Assembly: GCF_032854445.1 (NCBI RefSeq)
Contig: NC_088295.1
Coordinates: 80,956,644 to 81,016,643 of the forward strand
Source of the DNA: Liolophura sinensis
Lineage: Eukaryota > Mollusca > Polyplacophora > Chitonida > Chitonidae
Direction of reading: 5' to 3'
DNA length: 60,000 nt
In this document: positions 47,501 through 57,425 of the stretch, piece by piece
How the letters are laid out: every line of letters begins with the position of its first letter
How positions within the stretch are numbered: the stretch's first letter is position 1
The notes under the pieces: generated by a model
The model's database searches: none
Told to the model about the DNA's origin: nothing
The model's input: the letters and a program-made list of their open reading frames with translations, nothing else
Made by a program: the position numbers and the translations under genes

Positions 47501-50500
47501 GTAAACTGCATGTTTTCAATAGCTATTCCTGTCTGGAATGTATGTCTTTTTTTTTTCTTTTTTTGACTTTTTAATGGAACATTTGTATCAGGCTATCATG
47601 TGCCCTACATTAACCCATCGTCCAGTCATTAATACCTATCAGCAACTAAAGACTGACAGAGTTTCAACTGCTCTCAATGTACCTGTCTGAAGAATAAATA
47701 GATGTTGTGACAACTTACGAGAAATGATTCTGATTCAAATAAAAGGGCTTACTGTTCCCTCCTTATAATTCTTTATGATGCTGTTATACATCTAAAGCAT
47801 ACCACAGAGACCTAGACTGCCTTTGGCTATCATTCTAATCTATCCTTTCTTTTGTTTAATAAGAAGACTTTATAATCATGGCTATTGTTGCACTAATCAT
47901 GCGCCATCATGCACACAGAAACTCCAGGCAAGAGATACAAATATGCATTACATTCCTTACTTTTCAAATCACTTTCTATCATTATCAATTTCCTTAAAAC
48001 CCTAATCCATCTGGATTTCTTTTTAACTAATTTGTATTTCTCAAGTTAAGAGCATTAAATGTGATATGTTTCACTGCTGATTACTCTTGTATTAAAGGAT
48101 ACATATATACATGTAAATGCCATAAAATTATGGCTACCTGCCATTTATCCATTAAAATATGTTTAAAACAGCATGATTTGCTTGAAGAGAATGTCATCAG
48201 GGCCTAATCTGGCCTCAGAAGGGCATGGGGTGGAACCAGCTGTGAAGGGCACCTCATCGATTCTCATACATTTTTAAGGGCCTACTTTTGACTTGTTCAC
48301 ACCATGACACGTACCTAGCCCGAAAAATTCAGTCTGAGGATGGCTTGTATTTACTGATATATGTGGAGAACTCTGCCGTCCGGATGACATGTGGATCTGA
48401 TCAATAATCATGATCATCACATTGTATCATAAGCTACCCCAGGGCCATCATTAAAAAGTCGTTTGTTGTGGGGTAACAAACCCTGTTTTTTGAAGTCAGG
48501 TTGGTCGGTCGGTCGTCATTTTTTTTGTTTGTTTTGGAAAGTAAATTGAAAGTAATTCCTGGCTCGCATAATCTGAATGCTAATTGAACTATCGCGGGAC
48601 CAATTTTCATTACCTGCTTCAGGGCATACATTTCCAATTTTAAATGCTCTTTAAAACTTTGTTGTTTTCATAACCATTTCTTTCACACTGAAGTCAAACA
48701 TTCCTTCTTCACTCTGGATCCAACATTAAATTTGAGTAAATTTACAAACTTTAAACATAAACAATTTAAGTTGAAAGGCATCCATTGCTTTCGCCACTGT
48801 GGCGAAGGGACGCCAATTTGCTTTTGCCACACAGAAATTGTATTCGCCAAAACTAACATGCGAGGTCAATTCAACAGAGTCTGACTGTGAAGCATGAGTT
48901 GTACACTTATCATAAAGACATGACTTAGTATTGTGAACATCCAACAACTACATGTATCATTTTGAAACAAATCTCCAAGAACTTTGTATTCCATGACAAA
49001 AGTCACACAATGTGGAATAAGTATGATGTTAAATCATCCAAATTTTTTTTTATTGCCTTCAAGATAATTTATTATCAAAATATTAAATCATCAACAATAT
49101 ATACTAGCCTAGTGCTAGATGTTCATGCTTTCCTACAGATGGCATTGTGTGCATGTCAGACTGATGTTGTGAACAATTGTTTATCATAGTTTCACTTTCA
49201 CTATGTCTGCTCTCCTATGGATGGCATTGTGTGCATGTCAGACTGATGTTGTGAACAATTGTTTATCATAGTTTCACTTTCACTATGTCTGCTCTCATAT
49301 CCCTAAATCTAATGAAGATCTATCGCATATAAACATGTGCATATTGTTAACACACAAGTGGTACAGTGACACATCATGTGACTATGCTGTGATTCATATT
49401 GTACTTTTGCGCACTGTTAACCAATTTTCACAATCTCAAGCTTGATATCCAGCACTTGACCTCTTTATATCAAAGGTCAACTGACAAAACTATCCTAAAT
49501 GACTCCCAATTTTCACCCATAAAGGTTCATTTTTAGCGACAGATATCAAGCCATAAAATAATTTTGATGTTGAAACACATTTTCTCAGCAGAATATCATA
49601 ATACTTCCAAACCAGCCTTGAAGCACTTTTCCAGAATGATCTGAATTCTCAGCATATGGTAAATTGAGCAAGTTACTCATGGAGGAAGCTTTAGGTCATC
49701 TATGTAGTTACAAACACACAGTAGGCCTATTCTGTAGACTGAGCTCTGAGCTGATACCTCTGGACATCAAGCATGTTGAGTATATGTCTACTGTAATAAA
49801 ACTGCTTGTACAAGCACAGGTAGTTGTACATTGCTGCAGACACCTCTTAATTTCACACCTACTTACCTATAAGGGCAAATGTATAATCAGTATTTACTAT
49901 CAAAGTCAAAAGTGTGCCTTTCCTTATTAGTAGTACATATACTACATACATCAATTTAACTATGAAATGTAACGTGAAAAATTGGGAAAATCGGGCCATG
50001 GATTTACAATGTAGCTTACCACAAATTTGGGCACACCCTTGAACATAAATACAGAGTCAGCTGATAATATGTCACATTCATTCTAACAATTAAGACAATT
50101 TTAGCTAATACATATATATATTATACAACATTCAGTTTGTATAAATACAAAAAACAAAAAAACCTGAACACCACCAAAGTAGATTTCAATGACTTAACAG
50201 CCATTTTTTAGTTTTACAAATAATTTACCAAATCTCCAGATTGTTTTGGATGAGCAGTTTAGGTATAACTTGTTTCAATTACACAAATTCATCTTGAATC
50301 AAGGGGAGAGCAACTCTTGTGTGTTTCACCATTAGAAGACATCAGTATTAAAGTCTCTTCTGAAGGTTATTGTGTTGTATTATTACCCACAAACAAAGTG
50401 ATTATTAAGAATAGAAAAATATAGCTGTACATATGATAGCATATACTTGTAAACACTAAACTGTGCAGGTAAACTTTAAATATTTACATTTATACTACAT

Positions 50501-53500
50501 GTGTAGCATGTATTAATCTGATTTTTTTCCCTTTACTGAGGCTGAAATATACTGCTGAGAGGCGTTCTGCATGGGACATACACTTCACACCACAATAAGA
50601 TCTGTATTTAAAGGAGTGGACCATGATCATGCCTTTTGAGTTCATTACCTGTATCTATGACTGCATTAATATCATTCACACTCACAAAATGTAAATACTT
50701 ATCTATGACATGACTCATAATGTCAATGAGTACAGACGTAATGAATGAATGACTTGAGTGCACATGCACATCAGGCCAACCTTCAACAACTCTTTGTTTG
50801 GCAAAAACTGACCCTGTTAGAAACGGGCATTCTGGAAGTATTCCTTTCACAGTACATGTCCTCAACTGTGAGAATAATACAAGTAGCTATGTCAACAAAG
50901 GGAAAACGGCCATAATTTTGTCAAAAATGAATGAAATGGCAGAAAGCTCAAACTTGGTCTGGGTACATTGTCACAGTGAAGCCATGAACCAAGTTTCAAT
51001 TACATAGGCTGAAACATTCTTTAACAAACATCCATGAAATTGTCTAGTGTGTAAGAAGGGTCATTATTTTGTCCAAAATGAATGTAACAGTTCACATTGA
51101 AAAAAAAAATGGTTGCAAAACTATATGTATATTCACACCCGCTGATACATGCTGGGGACAAAACTTAAAATCTCAACAAATTTTTAAGGTCAAGCACATC
51201 TTGAGGTTGCTATTGGATAGTTATAGAAGTTAAAGAGATATGCACCAGGTGACCCTTTTTGATATAATGCATATCTCACTTTGGACAGGTCTAAGAACAT
51301 ACATGTTACCCTGATTCTTCTAAAATTTGGGACAGACATTAGTAGTGTTGAAAGTAGAACATTACATTTCTTAACCAGCCTTTTGGAAAATAAAGATATG
51401 AGTATGTTGTTCATTAGATGGTCTAACCATGTGAGAAAACTCAATATTCCTGCTAGAATTACATATACCAGTAATATACTGGCTAAAATGAGCGGACCAG
51501 GTGTACCAAAATTTAGAACAAATAGGGTACTTGTACTTTCTGATTGAGAACTATATTTCTGACAGATTATTCTACCCCAGCTCATTGTGCAATGCAAGAA
51601 AAGGTCAAGAAAAAAAAGTCAAGAAAGCATAAATTTGTAACACTTCAAGTTTCTCAGGAAACTTCTTCATATTGACAAGACAGTCATCCATCTACAATGA
51701 CACAAAGGCTTAGTGTCCTGAGGCATCAAGGCTGTCAACATTGGATTCATATGATATACCTGTAGCTACATGTAATAGCCCCAGATTTTCTGAATGTGAT
51801 CTACATGATGAAAAGTGAATGACCAAATAACTGCTCTAGACAACGCTGATAAATATACATGTGTATTACTGTATGGGGGAGCTAAAGTACATCCATACAT
51901 GTTACTTCTGTCATCTAGGCATTACACGGACGATAGTTTTTCTTCATACATATAAGTGCAAATGTAGGAATTGATCCTATACATAAAGTATTGTACTGGT
52001 TGAACCCCAACTACGTAACTCCTGAAGATCTGTAACATATACATAAGCATATATCCATTTAAGCTCTCATATTTTCTCTTGACAAAATGTGACCCAAAAA
52101 TACTGATTTAAACTGATCTCAGACTTGACAGCACTTCTACACCATCCTTTTTTACTGCAGGTGTTTGTAATATGCACGCACTCATGAAGAATTGTGGGCT
52201 TATTGAAATTCTTTCTGGTATGTTGTGAACTCAATACTCTTTAAGGTAATAAAATCTATTTATTTTTGGTGTTTTACATCATACTCAAGAATAATGCAAT
52301 TATACAATGGTGGCCAGAATTATGGTGGGAGGAAACCAAGCAGAACCTGGAGGAAACCCGCAACGAATATAATAAAATTAACTCTGTATTTAAATATATT
52401 TATGTCAATGTTTACTTTGATGAGTTTTATTTGACAAAGACTAACTGGAAATAGTAAACACCCTGTACATTATGTGACACACAGCTACATACATGCATCT
52501 AGTCATCCCATTTTCACTGGTAGGGGGTAATACTTCAGACACCAGCATAGATGTACATTTATGTCCATAAGTAATAACACTTAATATGGCAGTTTGTGCT
52601 GTAGTCATTACCACAAACCCACATGCCATTTAAATGTCAGTTTAACTGTTAAATGTCTCAATAGTTTGACAGCTGTATATGACTTCTCTAATCTACGCTG
52701 TCACTCCTGCCAACAGGTTGCATCTTATCACGAGTAAATGTTGTTTGGTGCTGTTGAAACAGCATCAAAGTACATGTACCATTATAATTAATGTACATTT
52801 TCATATCGTACACAAAAATGGTTAATGATTTACTTTTGCAAAGTGATTAAGCTGGATAAATGTAGAAGTTGTTTTATTTCAAGAGGAAGAAAATTTATTC
52901 TTTTTTAACATAAAAAGGTCAATAAATTAGGGAGGTGCCTTAGAACTCCTCACAACTGATCAATGGTATAGTCACTAAAGCTTGTCATGTTTTGTTGAAC
53001 ACTTGAAAAATTGCTGTACAGGTAGTTCTTGTTGGCGGAAATGTTACCACTGGGTAAAACCTATGCCAGACTACTTGACATTCCAGCACTACCTTATTAC
53101 AGACTGGTTTATCTTTGTTAGATTAGCCTAGTATCAAAACATGACATGAAATATGTCAAAAATGGCTGAGCAATTTCATCTTTGCTGAAGCATCTCACTT
53201 CTTTTTTTCAGAACTTGCTTTTCCATACCCAAGAACATGGATTGATTTATTTATTTATCTGACTGATGTTTTGTGCCATACTCAAGGATATTTCACCTAT
53301 ACAATGGTGGCCAGTATTATAGTGGGAGGAAAATGGGCAGAGCTTGGGGGAAACCCACGACCATCCCCAGGTTGCTGACAGGCCTTCCCACTTACAGCTG
53401 CAGAGGAAGTCAGCATCAGCTGGAATTGAACTCACAGTGACCGTCATTACGCTGCACTAGCACGCTAACCAAGCCACGGAAGGTCCCCAAGAACATTGAA

Positions 53501-56500
53501 CTTACATGCCTGTGGATAGGTAAAGGAACATCATGTCAGGTACCTGGCAAGCCTGTTATTCCCAGATAGAGTAAGGTTAAAATATGCAGGATTTTTGGTC
53601 GAGACTTGTGATGTGAAGAGTGTGAAGGAGTCTGGAACACTCAAATAGCTATGGCACACATCTTCTTGTATCAAAGTACATGTACTCTGATTTCCTTAAT
53701 CCTGTACCACAAGCTTCAGTTCATCAAAAATTTGTTATAAACTTCTCAGGTGAACTCCACACCCATAACAAATTTATACAAGTATCTCATGATGTTAAAT
53801 ACACACTGTTTTAAGTCTGGCTATCACACGACTGCATTATGGTACTTTTATGGGATAAAACTGATAACTGAGGGAAACAAAACTGCCTAATTAAGAAATG
53901 ATGTTCAGTAATTATGCTTGCAGGTAACAACAAAACATGGAAACAGAAAAACAGGCCAGAACTCATGACCAGAGGAGGCTAGATGGTGTAAAGGGAATAG
54001 TCTGTAGACTACAAACACACAAATTCTACAAAAGAGACTAAATTCTGATTTACATCTTTTCCTAAAATGTGTATCAGGTAATATTTGCTCACATATTTTG
54101 AAAATATTTTCAACTTAGGTAAAACTTTGTGAATTTCTGTTCCTACACTGTACTTGTACTGCTGTTTGCAGATCCCTTGATGGGATATTTAGCAGAAGCT
54201 GTTAAACCTTTAATACACAGCTTGTTGATGAATAGGCTGAGAAAACTAAAATTTACTTTATGCTTTTGAGCATCTACTCTGTTATATGCACAGCTGTGTT
54301 TCAGAAAGGTAATATTAATTAACATATATTTATTCACAGTATAGGGTAAAGGCAGTGGAATGAAAATAATTAAAGTACACATACTCTGTTAAGAAACCCA
54401 TAATACATGACAATTTATTTATTTTTAAATTATTATTAATATTTATTATTATTATTACAATTTTTTGTATGTGAACTGTCTGTATCAGTTTACAAATACA
54501 AGATACTTAGTGAAATAGACTAAATACATACTAAAGAGTACATCAGGATGCAAACAGACAGATATTGTGGCTCTCAGATTGATTTCTACAACACCGTATA
54601 AGGTTGCATGTACAGGACAATGGATAAGTAAGTAAAAATATAATTACATAAGAATATGAACTGACTGTTTGTCAGTCTAAGTGTTGTTGCGTTTTGTGAC
54701 AGTTTCTTTAAGTTCAATTAGATTGGAATTGGCACACAAAATATTAACAGCTTGCAAATCACAAATCTAAGCAGGTAACTTTTGCCTTTGGCTCTTTTTG
54801 AGGATTAACATGGCTATCAACATTACTTCAACCCTCTCACAACTGTGCTTCCTCTTAACAGGCAGCCCTGGTGTTAGCCTGGGGCTAGGAGCTGTCAGAT
54901 GTAAACATGTAGCAGCCTAGGAGCAGTCACACTGATTCTGTTACTTTCTCTGGCATTTAACCTTGTTTCGTCACCACTTTGGTTACATCACCACTTTGTC
55001 TCTTTACCACAGATGGGCCTCAAAGCCTTGCTGAAAATGTCTGACATGACACTCTACTCAGCCATGCTATACTACTGACCATACTCTTGAGTAATTTTCC
55101 TACTCTTTCTGCTGCCCTGCCTCATGACCTCACCTGGTTCGAGAACTTTTGCATGAAATATTTAACTGGCATGATAAATAAATTATAACAAAAAGATTTC
55201 CTCCAGCACTCATTTCAAATTCAGAATGAGGTCAGCTAGAGTGACATGGATGCATCTAACTCAAAAAGCTGTTAAGTTAGTGATTAACATTCATACATGT
55301 ACAACTAATGGAACCTGTTGAATATAACAATCACAGTTCAATTATTGACAACTATTTGAACTATCACGCTGATGTAAGACGCAGTACATACAAATATTGT
55401 GACAAGTGGGAAAGCACTGGTGGTCTGCCTTTAACTTTTTTTCTGTCATTCAAGTGTACATGTATATCACAATAAGGAAGTTTCTTCAAGAACCACATAA
55501 AATTTATCGGGCGTCAAATACATAAGAAGTTAGAAGCAAGGGGGATTTCAGGTCAGGAGGAGAGCATGATTAATTTTTTCTTCTTCAATGATAAAAAGAG
55601 AAGAGGTAACATGCACAGTAAATTAGTGAAAGTTGCTGTAGCATATACATGTAAGACCTTGAGACAGTTCTTGGACAGGGAATTTTCTAACAATACCCTG
55701 TTTTAATTGGTCTCGAGTTGAACCTTAGTGGCAATAAGCTGCAGACATCTGAAGCTTTCATGTGTGGTCTTACATGACGTTTGGTGGGAACCATTTCATG
55801 ATTTCTGCCAAACTGACCTAAAGGCTTTCATACATGTACATGAACACACTGGAGAATTTGCCAGTAAATTGCCAACGACCAATGGTTTACGCAAGTTTCC
55901 TCCTGCTATCAACCTGGCTGCCATCATACTAGGTTTCCACACTTCAAAAGATTTCAATTTGCCGACCATTTCAAGGTTTTTTCAAGCCCAACATTCCTGT
56001 TTTTCGGGGTCCCGGAATAAATATTTTACATTTATGTAACCTTAAGACAATGCGAAATGACATTTCAGTCATTGCATTAAGCCACTTCAAAGAAATTTCC
56101 CCCAGAGAATGCCACCTTTCCATGAGCTTGAATTTTGACTTGATTAAACGTCACAGCCTTTCCTGGCCCAACAACTAAAAAAAAACATGATTCCCAGGCT
56201 TTTTACAGTCTGGAAAAGTGACTTATTCCAGGCTTTCCAAGATTTTTAAGACGACGTACAAACACTGTGGCATTAACAAAATTATATTGTGCAAGTGACC
56301 AATCCGTAAAAACTGAACTGTTCACCATGCTGGTTTCCTCTTCGGTCGTACGTGGGAAGGTCTGCCAGCTACCTGCTGATGGTCATGGTTTTTCTCCCAC
56401 CATAACGCTGGCCACTGACGTACAGGCAAAATCTTCTTGAGTACAGCGTAAAACACCAATCAAATAAATAAATAAACTGTTTTGTTTCCCTTCCGCATAA

Positions 56501-57425
56501 AATATTTTCCATTTATTGAAGTCTAATGACATTGTGTTGGCATCTAAACCACATATAATTTCTCCATCACAAAACAGCAATCCTTTGGTGAGAGTAATTC
56601 AACTGGCCAAGTATAAGTAGGAGCCTATCATGTGAGCTGCAGGCTTAAGAGATAAACATGCGTACAGAACAATGCCACTGTGACAGTCCATGTGGATGTG
56701 ACCACCTCATGTTAAACATGAGCTGAGCTGCGGGATTACAAGTATACAAGTACCACTATAAATAGCATTATTATTCACAATGCATTGCTAATGAAAATAG
56801 GTCGACACGTCTGGCACACATATAACAGGGCACCTACTTAAGAAAGCCAACAAAAGTTTATGCATGTGTAGAAATGTATGTGATGCATAAACAATGAATA
56901 AAACATCTTTAACATGAATATACCTAGGCTAGAACGAAAGTGGTGAATGCATTATGATGATAACGCGGTAACTGACCAGTTCACACCTATAGGCCTACTT
57001 ATGACAATTCTCACCTCAGGCAATGGGCGAATTACAATTTACACACCCGTGTCCAACAACAAAACATGTCCAACACCTTAGCTCAACTTAATCAACAATT
57101 TACACGCTGTTTGCTGACTGTTGCTTTTATCAGGAAACTGCCTTAAGCCCACAATGTTTTACAGAATATTGAAAATGATATACATTTATTGTACGAATGT
57201 AAACGCATTAATGTATCGCTGCTTCAAATGGTGTGCGTTGTTGTTGTTCTTGCAGTCAAATCACACGGAAGCCTTGAATGACTCAGTGTCAGGTGTCACT
57301 AAAGCTCTTTAGCTGAGAGAAGATCAGATCTCACACTGAAATTTACGACATACCTTAGCTTTTGTCCGGAATAACTGTTTCTGGGCTTTGGCAAGGAATT
57401 TTCCTCCTTTTCCGTGGTCTGCCAT
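32425..57425 (-). CDS. Amph: Amphiphysin/BIN1 orthologue, complete gene (14 coding exons)
   Basis: This gene encodes a cytosolic membrane-bending adaptor of about 512 residues. Its N-BAR domain (about 1-245) dimerises and shapes membrane tubules. A charged linker (about 246-447) leads to a C-terminal SH3 domain (about 450-512) that binds proline-rich partners such as dynamin. All 13 junctions have AG acceptors, GT donors and matching phases. The family hallmark [15 protein letters not shown] is present, as is SH3 sequence [12 protein letters not shown], closer to BIN1 than to vertebrate AMPH. I see no DPF/WxxF or clathrin-box motif in the linker; insect Amph also lacks them, and there the protein organises T-tubules and polarised membrane rather than clathrin endocytosis. 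The start codon at 57425 was chosen for the [10 protein letters not shown] opening, which aligns with the family. The same frame stays open upstream to an ATG at 57539, so a longer N-terminus cannot be excluded. Invertebrates usually have one such gene. Confidence 0.93.
32555..32882. repeat. 56-bp minisatellite, nearly six copies, in Amph intron 13
   Basis: The word GAAACAGATCTG or a variant starts at 32557, 32613, 32669, 32725, 32781 and 32837, exactly 56 bp apart. Copies differ at a few positions only, so the array is young. It begins about 50 nt from the last exon, close to the splice acceptor region. Confidence 0.95.
32960..33225 (+). repeat. Old dispersed repeat (copy 1)
   Basis: It shares phrases in the same order with 50890-51090: CATAATTTTGyCAAAAAtGAATGAAA-like sequence, GGCAGAA/GACAGAA, then TCACAGTGAAG, ACCAwGTTTCAATT and GAAACATTC/GAATCATTT. 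Family unknown. An open frame of 106 codons lies over it but is not kept in the second copy. Confidence 0.45.
33420..33521 (-). CDS. Amph: Amph exon 13 (SH3 start)
   Basis: 34 codons, phases 0/0, residues 453-486: [20 protein letters not shown] and onward to EDPEEQ. It carries the ALYDY-equivalent (ATHPY), the RT-loop acidic cluster and ELSF. Asp/Glu residues in the RT loop usually bind the Arg of the ligand. Confidence 0.95.
33700..33850 (-). mobile_element. Very degraded SINE A-like remnant
   Basis: It has a TTTATTAATTTAACTGACAG tail-like start, then GAAGAATATTCCACCCATAT, which resembles the tail-proximal body of family A. The rest is too diverged to confirm. Confidence 0.3.
33986..34003. 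repeat. (AG)9 microsatellite
   Basis: Pure AG dinucleotide run of 18 nt in an Amph intron. Confidence 0.95.
34243..34521 (-). CDS. Amph: Amph exon 12 (Lys/Glu-rich linker)
   Basis: 93 codons, phases 0/0, residues 360-452. It is a low-complexity, highly charged segment (for example [34 protein letters not shown]), surely disordered. The end, TPPPGVLFQ, leads straight into the SH3 domain, as PPGFLYK/PPGFMFK does in vertebrates. No clathrin or AP-2 motif is visible. Confidence 0.93.
34866..34954 (-). CDS. Amph: Amph exon 11 (linker)
   Basis: 89 nt, phases 1/0, residues 330-359: [20 protein letters not shown] then [10 protein letters not shown]. Acidic linker with no recognised motif. Acceptor GCTTCAG, donor GTGAGC. 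Confidence 0.88.
35099..35225 (-). mobile_element. Degraded SINE-like remnant
   Basis: It has a TTTATTTGAT tail, TTTTCACTTATGCAATGATG and GGAGCAAACCGGAGTGTCC. The GAGnAAACCGGAGTGyC phrase also occurs at about 36056-36076, suggesting a related but distinct family (CAGTCCAGAGGAAACCGGAG type). Confidence 0.45.
35663..35877 (-). CDS. Amph: Amph exon 10 (octapeptide-repeat linker)
   Basis: 215 nt, phases 2/1, residues 258-329. It opens with a Ser/Arg patch (SRSSRSEPS) and then holds five degenerate octapeptides of the form x-[ED]-R-[AV]-[ST]-H-x-[ED]: [40 protein letters not shown]. It ends [13 protein letters not shown]. The donor is non-standard at +3 to +6 (GTTCGA). The repeat's role is unknown; it may be a lineage-specific binding or phosphorylation array. 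Confidence 0.9.
36003..36110 (-). mobile_element. SINE-like remnant (CAGTCCAGAGGAAACCGGAG type)
   Basis: GGTGGCAGTCCAGAGGAAACCGGAGTGCC lies at about 36051-36076, after a degraded tail-like TATTTGACAGTTGATTTGGT. Part of the same phrase is at about 7867-7885 and 35160-35185. Confidence 0.4.
36450..36553 (-). CDS. Amph: Amph exon 9 (BAR end)
   Basis: 104 nt, phases 0/2, residues 224-257: [20 protein letters not shown] then [14 protein letters not shown]. The last helix of the BAR domain runs to about residue 245, then the linker starts. Donor GTGGGT. Confidence 0.92.
36554..38640 (-). other. Amph intron 8
   Basis: 2.1 kb with no exon supported. A GC-richer stretch at about 36925-37190 is open in two overlapping plus-strand frames (94 and 89 codons) without recognisable domains; it is not called. 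TAGGCCTA palindromes occur near 37352, 37968 and 38127. Confidence 0.6.
38641..38716 (-). CDS. Amph: Amph exon 8 (BAR)
   Basis: 76 nt, phases 2/0, residues 198-223: it completes a split Ser, then [20 protein letters not shown] and ENVGK. It corresponds to the BAR helix 3 segment FYVNTFKN..EAKFHKE of vertebrates. Confidence 0.95.
38717..40024 (-). other. Amph intron 7
   Basis: 1.3 kb, AT-rich, no repeat or exon recognised. A 62-codon open frame on the plus strand (39228-39416) has no support. Confidence 0.6.
40025..40110 (-). CDS. Amph: Amph exon 7 (BAR)
   Basis: 86 nt, phases 0/2, residues 170-197: [20 protein letters not shown] then NDLPRLHE. It matches the family's KAQKVFEEFN-DLQEELPSLW stretch at the tip between helices 2 and 3. 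Confidence 0.95.
40836..40943 (-). CDS. Amph: Amph exon 6 (BAR core)
   Basis: 36 codons, phases 0/0, residues 134-169, with the family-defining [19 protein letters not shown] followed by a Lys-rich stretch. Basic residues here face the membrane on the concave surface of the dimer. The donor GTTTGC is weak. Confidence 0.96.
41330..41722 (-). repeat. Tandem degenerate copies of the exon 5 end with splice donors
   Basis: Directly after the exon 5 donor, the 3' part of the exon plus its donor is repeated about five times. Each unit carries a TACCTGATGAGGGTAAAGAA block, then CAGGTAGACAATCCAATAGC and CTTACCTGTCCCATTTCCCA, then AAGGTGAGT or a variant. The first three units are 72, 84 and 84 nt from donor to donor, so the reading frame stays open ([19 protein letters not shown]-type peptides). 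Later units carry a frameshift and stops. Three donors have AAG|GTGAGT, counting that of exon 5, and one has GTTAGC. Confidence 0.9.
41723..41818 (-). CDS. Amph: Amph exon 5 (BAR)
   Basis: 32 codons, phases 0/0, residues 102-133: [20 protein letters not shown] then [12 protein letters not shown]. It corresponds to CDVLWEDFHQKLV..LDTYLGQFPDIK in vertebrates. The frame stays open past the donor into the tandem copies, so use of a downstream donor would lengthen the helix 1-2 region in frame. Confidence 0.93.
42109..42203 (-). CDS. Amph: Amph exon 4 (BAR)
   Basis: 95 nt, phases 1/0, residues 70-101: it completes Gly, then [20 protein letters not shown] and [11 protein letters not shown]. The LYEPDW motif is shared by amphiphysin and BIN1. 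Confidence 0.96.
42341..42596 (-). mobile_element. SINE family A, full length but diverged
   Basis: Tail (TTTATTTATTTTATTTTATT), body (GAGGAAACCGGGCGGAGCCC) and tRNA-like head with GGTGGCTAACC-type sequence are all visible. Target-site duplication is unclear. It sits in Amph intron 3. Confidence 0.8.
42606..42700 (-). mobile_element. SINE family A 3' fragment
   Basis: A second tail and adjoining body (GTTTATTTATTTGTTTCATT, TAATGCCATACTCAAGACG) lie directly behind the previous SINE in the same orientation. It is a separate, truncated insertion. Confidence 0.65.
42885..42939 (-). CDS. Amph: Amph exon 3 (BAR)
   Basis: 55 nt, phases 0/1, residues 52-69 plus one base: [18 protein letters not shown]. 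It continues helix 1, matching TRLQRELRGYLAAIKG of vertebrates. Too short to stand out as an open frame; placed by phase and homology. Confidence 0.93.
43795..43875 (-). CDS. Amph: Amph exon 2 (BAR helix 1)
   Basis: 27 codons, phases 0/0, residues 25-51: [20 protein letters not shown] then TNFAKLQ. It closely matches the family's VLQKLGKADETKDEQFEEYV. Acceptor TTTTCAG, donor GTAAGA. Confidence 0.96.
44040..45030. repeat. 28-bp minisatellite, about 23-25 clear copies
   Basis: The unit is close to ACAGTAGATCATGGCCTGAA plus TACATGTA. Copies are cleanest at 44283-44940 and fade outwards on both sides (ACCATGACCTGAA, ACCACATCCTGAATA variants). Every unit ends in a TACATGTA palindrome. At 44580-44690 two adjacent variants recur together as a 56-bp higher-order repeat. 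The homogeneous core with decayed edges is the usual picture of turnover by unequal exchange. Confidence 0.95.
45161..45361. repeat. 66-bp tandem repeat, three copies
   Basis: AATTCCCATATCTGG starts at 45181, 45247 and 45313. The copies are nearly identical (one extra T in the third, few substitutions), so this is recent. As 66 is a multiple of three, repeated open frames appear on the minus strand; they are a by-product. Confidence 0.95.
45850..45925. repeat. 20-bp tandem repeat, about four copies
   Basis: TCAGGAGTGAACTTTTAAAT repeats with exact 20-bp spacing, starting at 45861, 45881 and 45901, with partial copies at each end. Confidence 0.93.
46300..46720. promoter_or_regulatory. CpG-richer patch with ATGGCGGCGGCG, candidate internal promoter
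   Basis: CG dinucleotides are more frequent here than in the rest of Amph intron 1. On the plus strand ATGGCGGCGGCGAGTAAC at 46650 could be a YY1-type element or a start codon; the frame gives only 14 codons before a stop. It may be an alternative promoter of Amph or the first exon of a plus-strand transcript. No further exon was found, so this remains open. Confidence 0.25.
49139..49302. repeat. 82-bp direct repeat, two near-identical copies
   Basis: ATGGCATTGTGTGCATGTCA starts at 49139 and 49221, and the following TTATCATAGTTTCACTTTCA repeats too. A recent local duplication. Confidence 0.95.
50890..51090 (+). repeat. Old dispersed repeat (copy 2)
   Basis: Shares ordered phrases with 32960-33225 (see there): CATAATTTTGTCAAAAATGA, GTCACAGTGAAGCCATGAAC and AAGTTTCAATT. 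Both copies are in the same orientation, within Amph introns. Confidence 0.45.
52256..52362 (-). mobile_element. SINE family A, 5'-truncated fragment
   Basis: TATTTATTTTTGGTGTTTTA tail side, then ATACTCAAGAATAATGCAAT and GGTGGGAGGAAACCAAGCAG. It ends before the GGTTGCTG block; the tRNA head is absent. Confidence 0.75.
53239..53485 (-). mobile_element. SINE family A, full length, 11-bp TSD
   Basis: Complete tail, body and tRNA-like head (minus strand GGACCTTCCGTGGCTTGG). CCCAAGAACAT flanks it at 53228-53238 and 53486-53496, a perfect duplication. Body divergence shows it is older than the copy at 20126. Confidence 0.9.
54412..54470. repeat. AT-rich (ATT)n low-complexity tract
   Basis: TTTATTTATTTTTAAATTAT leads into TTATTATTATTATTA. 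It may be the expanded tail of an otherwise lost SINE A copy. Confidence 0.7.
56330..56478 (+). mobile_element. SINE family A, 5'-truncated, plus orientation
   Basis: It begins inside the body (TTCGGTCGTACGTGGGAAGG), runs through TCTCCCACCATAACGCTGGC and ends AAATAAATAAATAAAC. A possible short duplication AACTGTT flanks it. It lies about 0.9 kb downstream of Amph exon 1. Confidence 0.8.
57354..57425 (-). CDS. Amph: Amph exon 1 (N-terminal amphipathic helix)
   Basis: 24 codons, phase 0 end, donor [26 protein letters not shown] then TKAK. This is the H0 helix of the N-BAR domain, which folds on membrane contact; basic and hydrophobic residues alternate as expected. The MAD start matches vertebrate amphiphysins. 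In-frame sequence upstream stays open for 38 more codons to an ATG at 57539; I take it as 5' UTR because family members start at MAD. Confidence 0.92.

Larger units (their letters stand above)
43876..57353 (-). other. Amph intron 1 (13.5 kb)
   Basis: A large first intron, as in the BMPR2-like gene. It holds two minisatellites, a 20-bp tandem, an 82-bp duplication, three SINE A copies or fragments and a CpG-richer patch, listed separately. From about 47000 to 52250 and from 53500 to 56300 I see only AT-rich sequence with old repeat fragments and no coding exon. Confidence 0.65.

Noticed and set aside
51190-51597. 135-codon minus-strand frame (and its 88-codon plus-strand partner)
   Set aside because: Both strands are open over the same AT-rich piece with weak inverted similarity (near 51320 and 51513); it looks like an old repeat, not a gene.
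55728-56039. 103-codon plus-strand open frame as a gene
   Set aside because: The 3' part resembles degraded repeat sequence (TTTCCTCCTGCTATCAACCT is like the SINE A body); no start or splice context.
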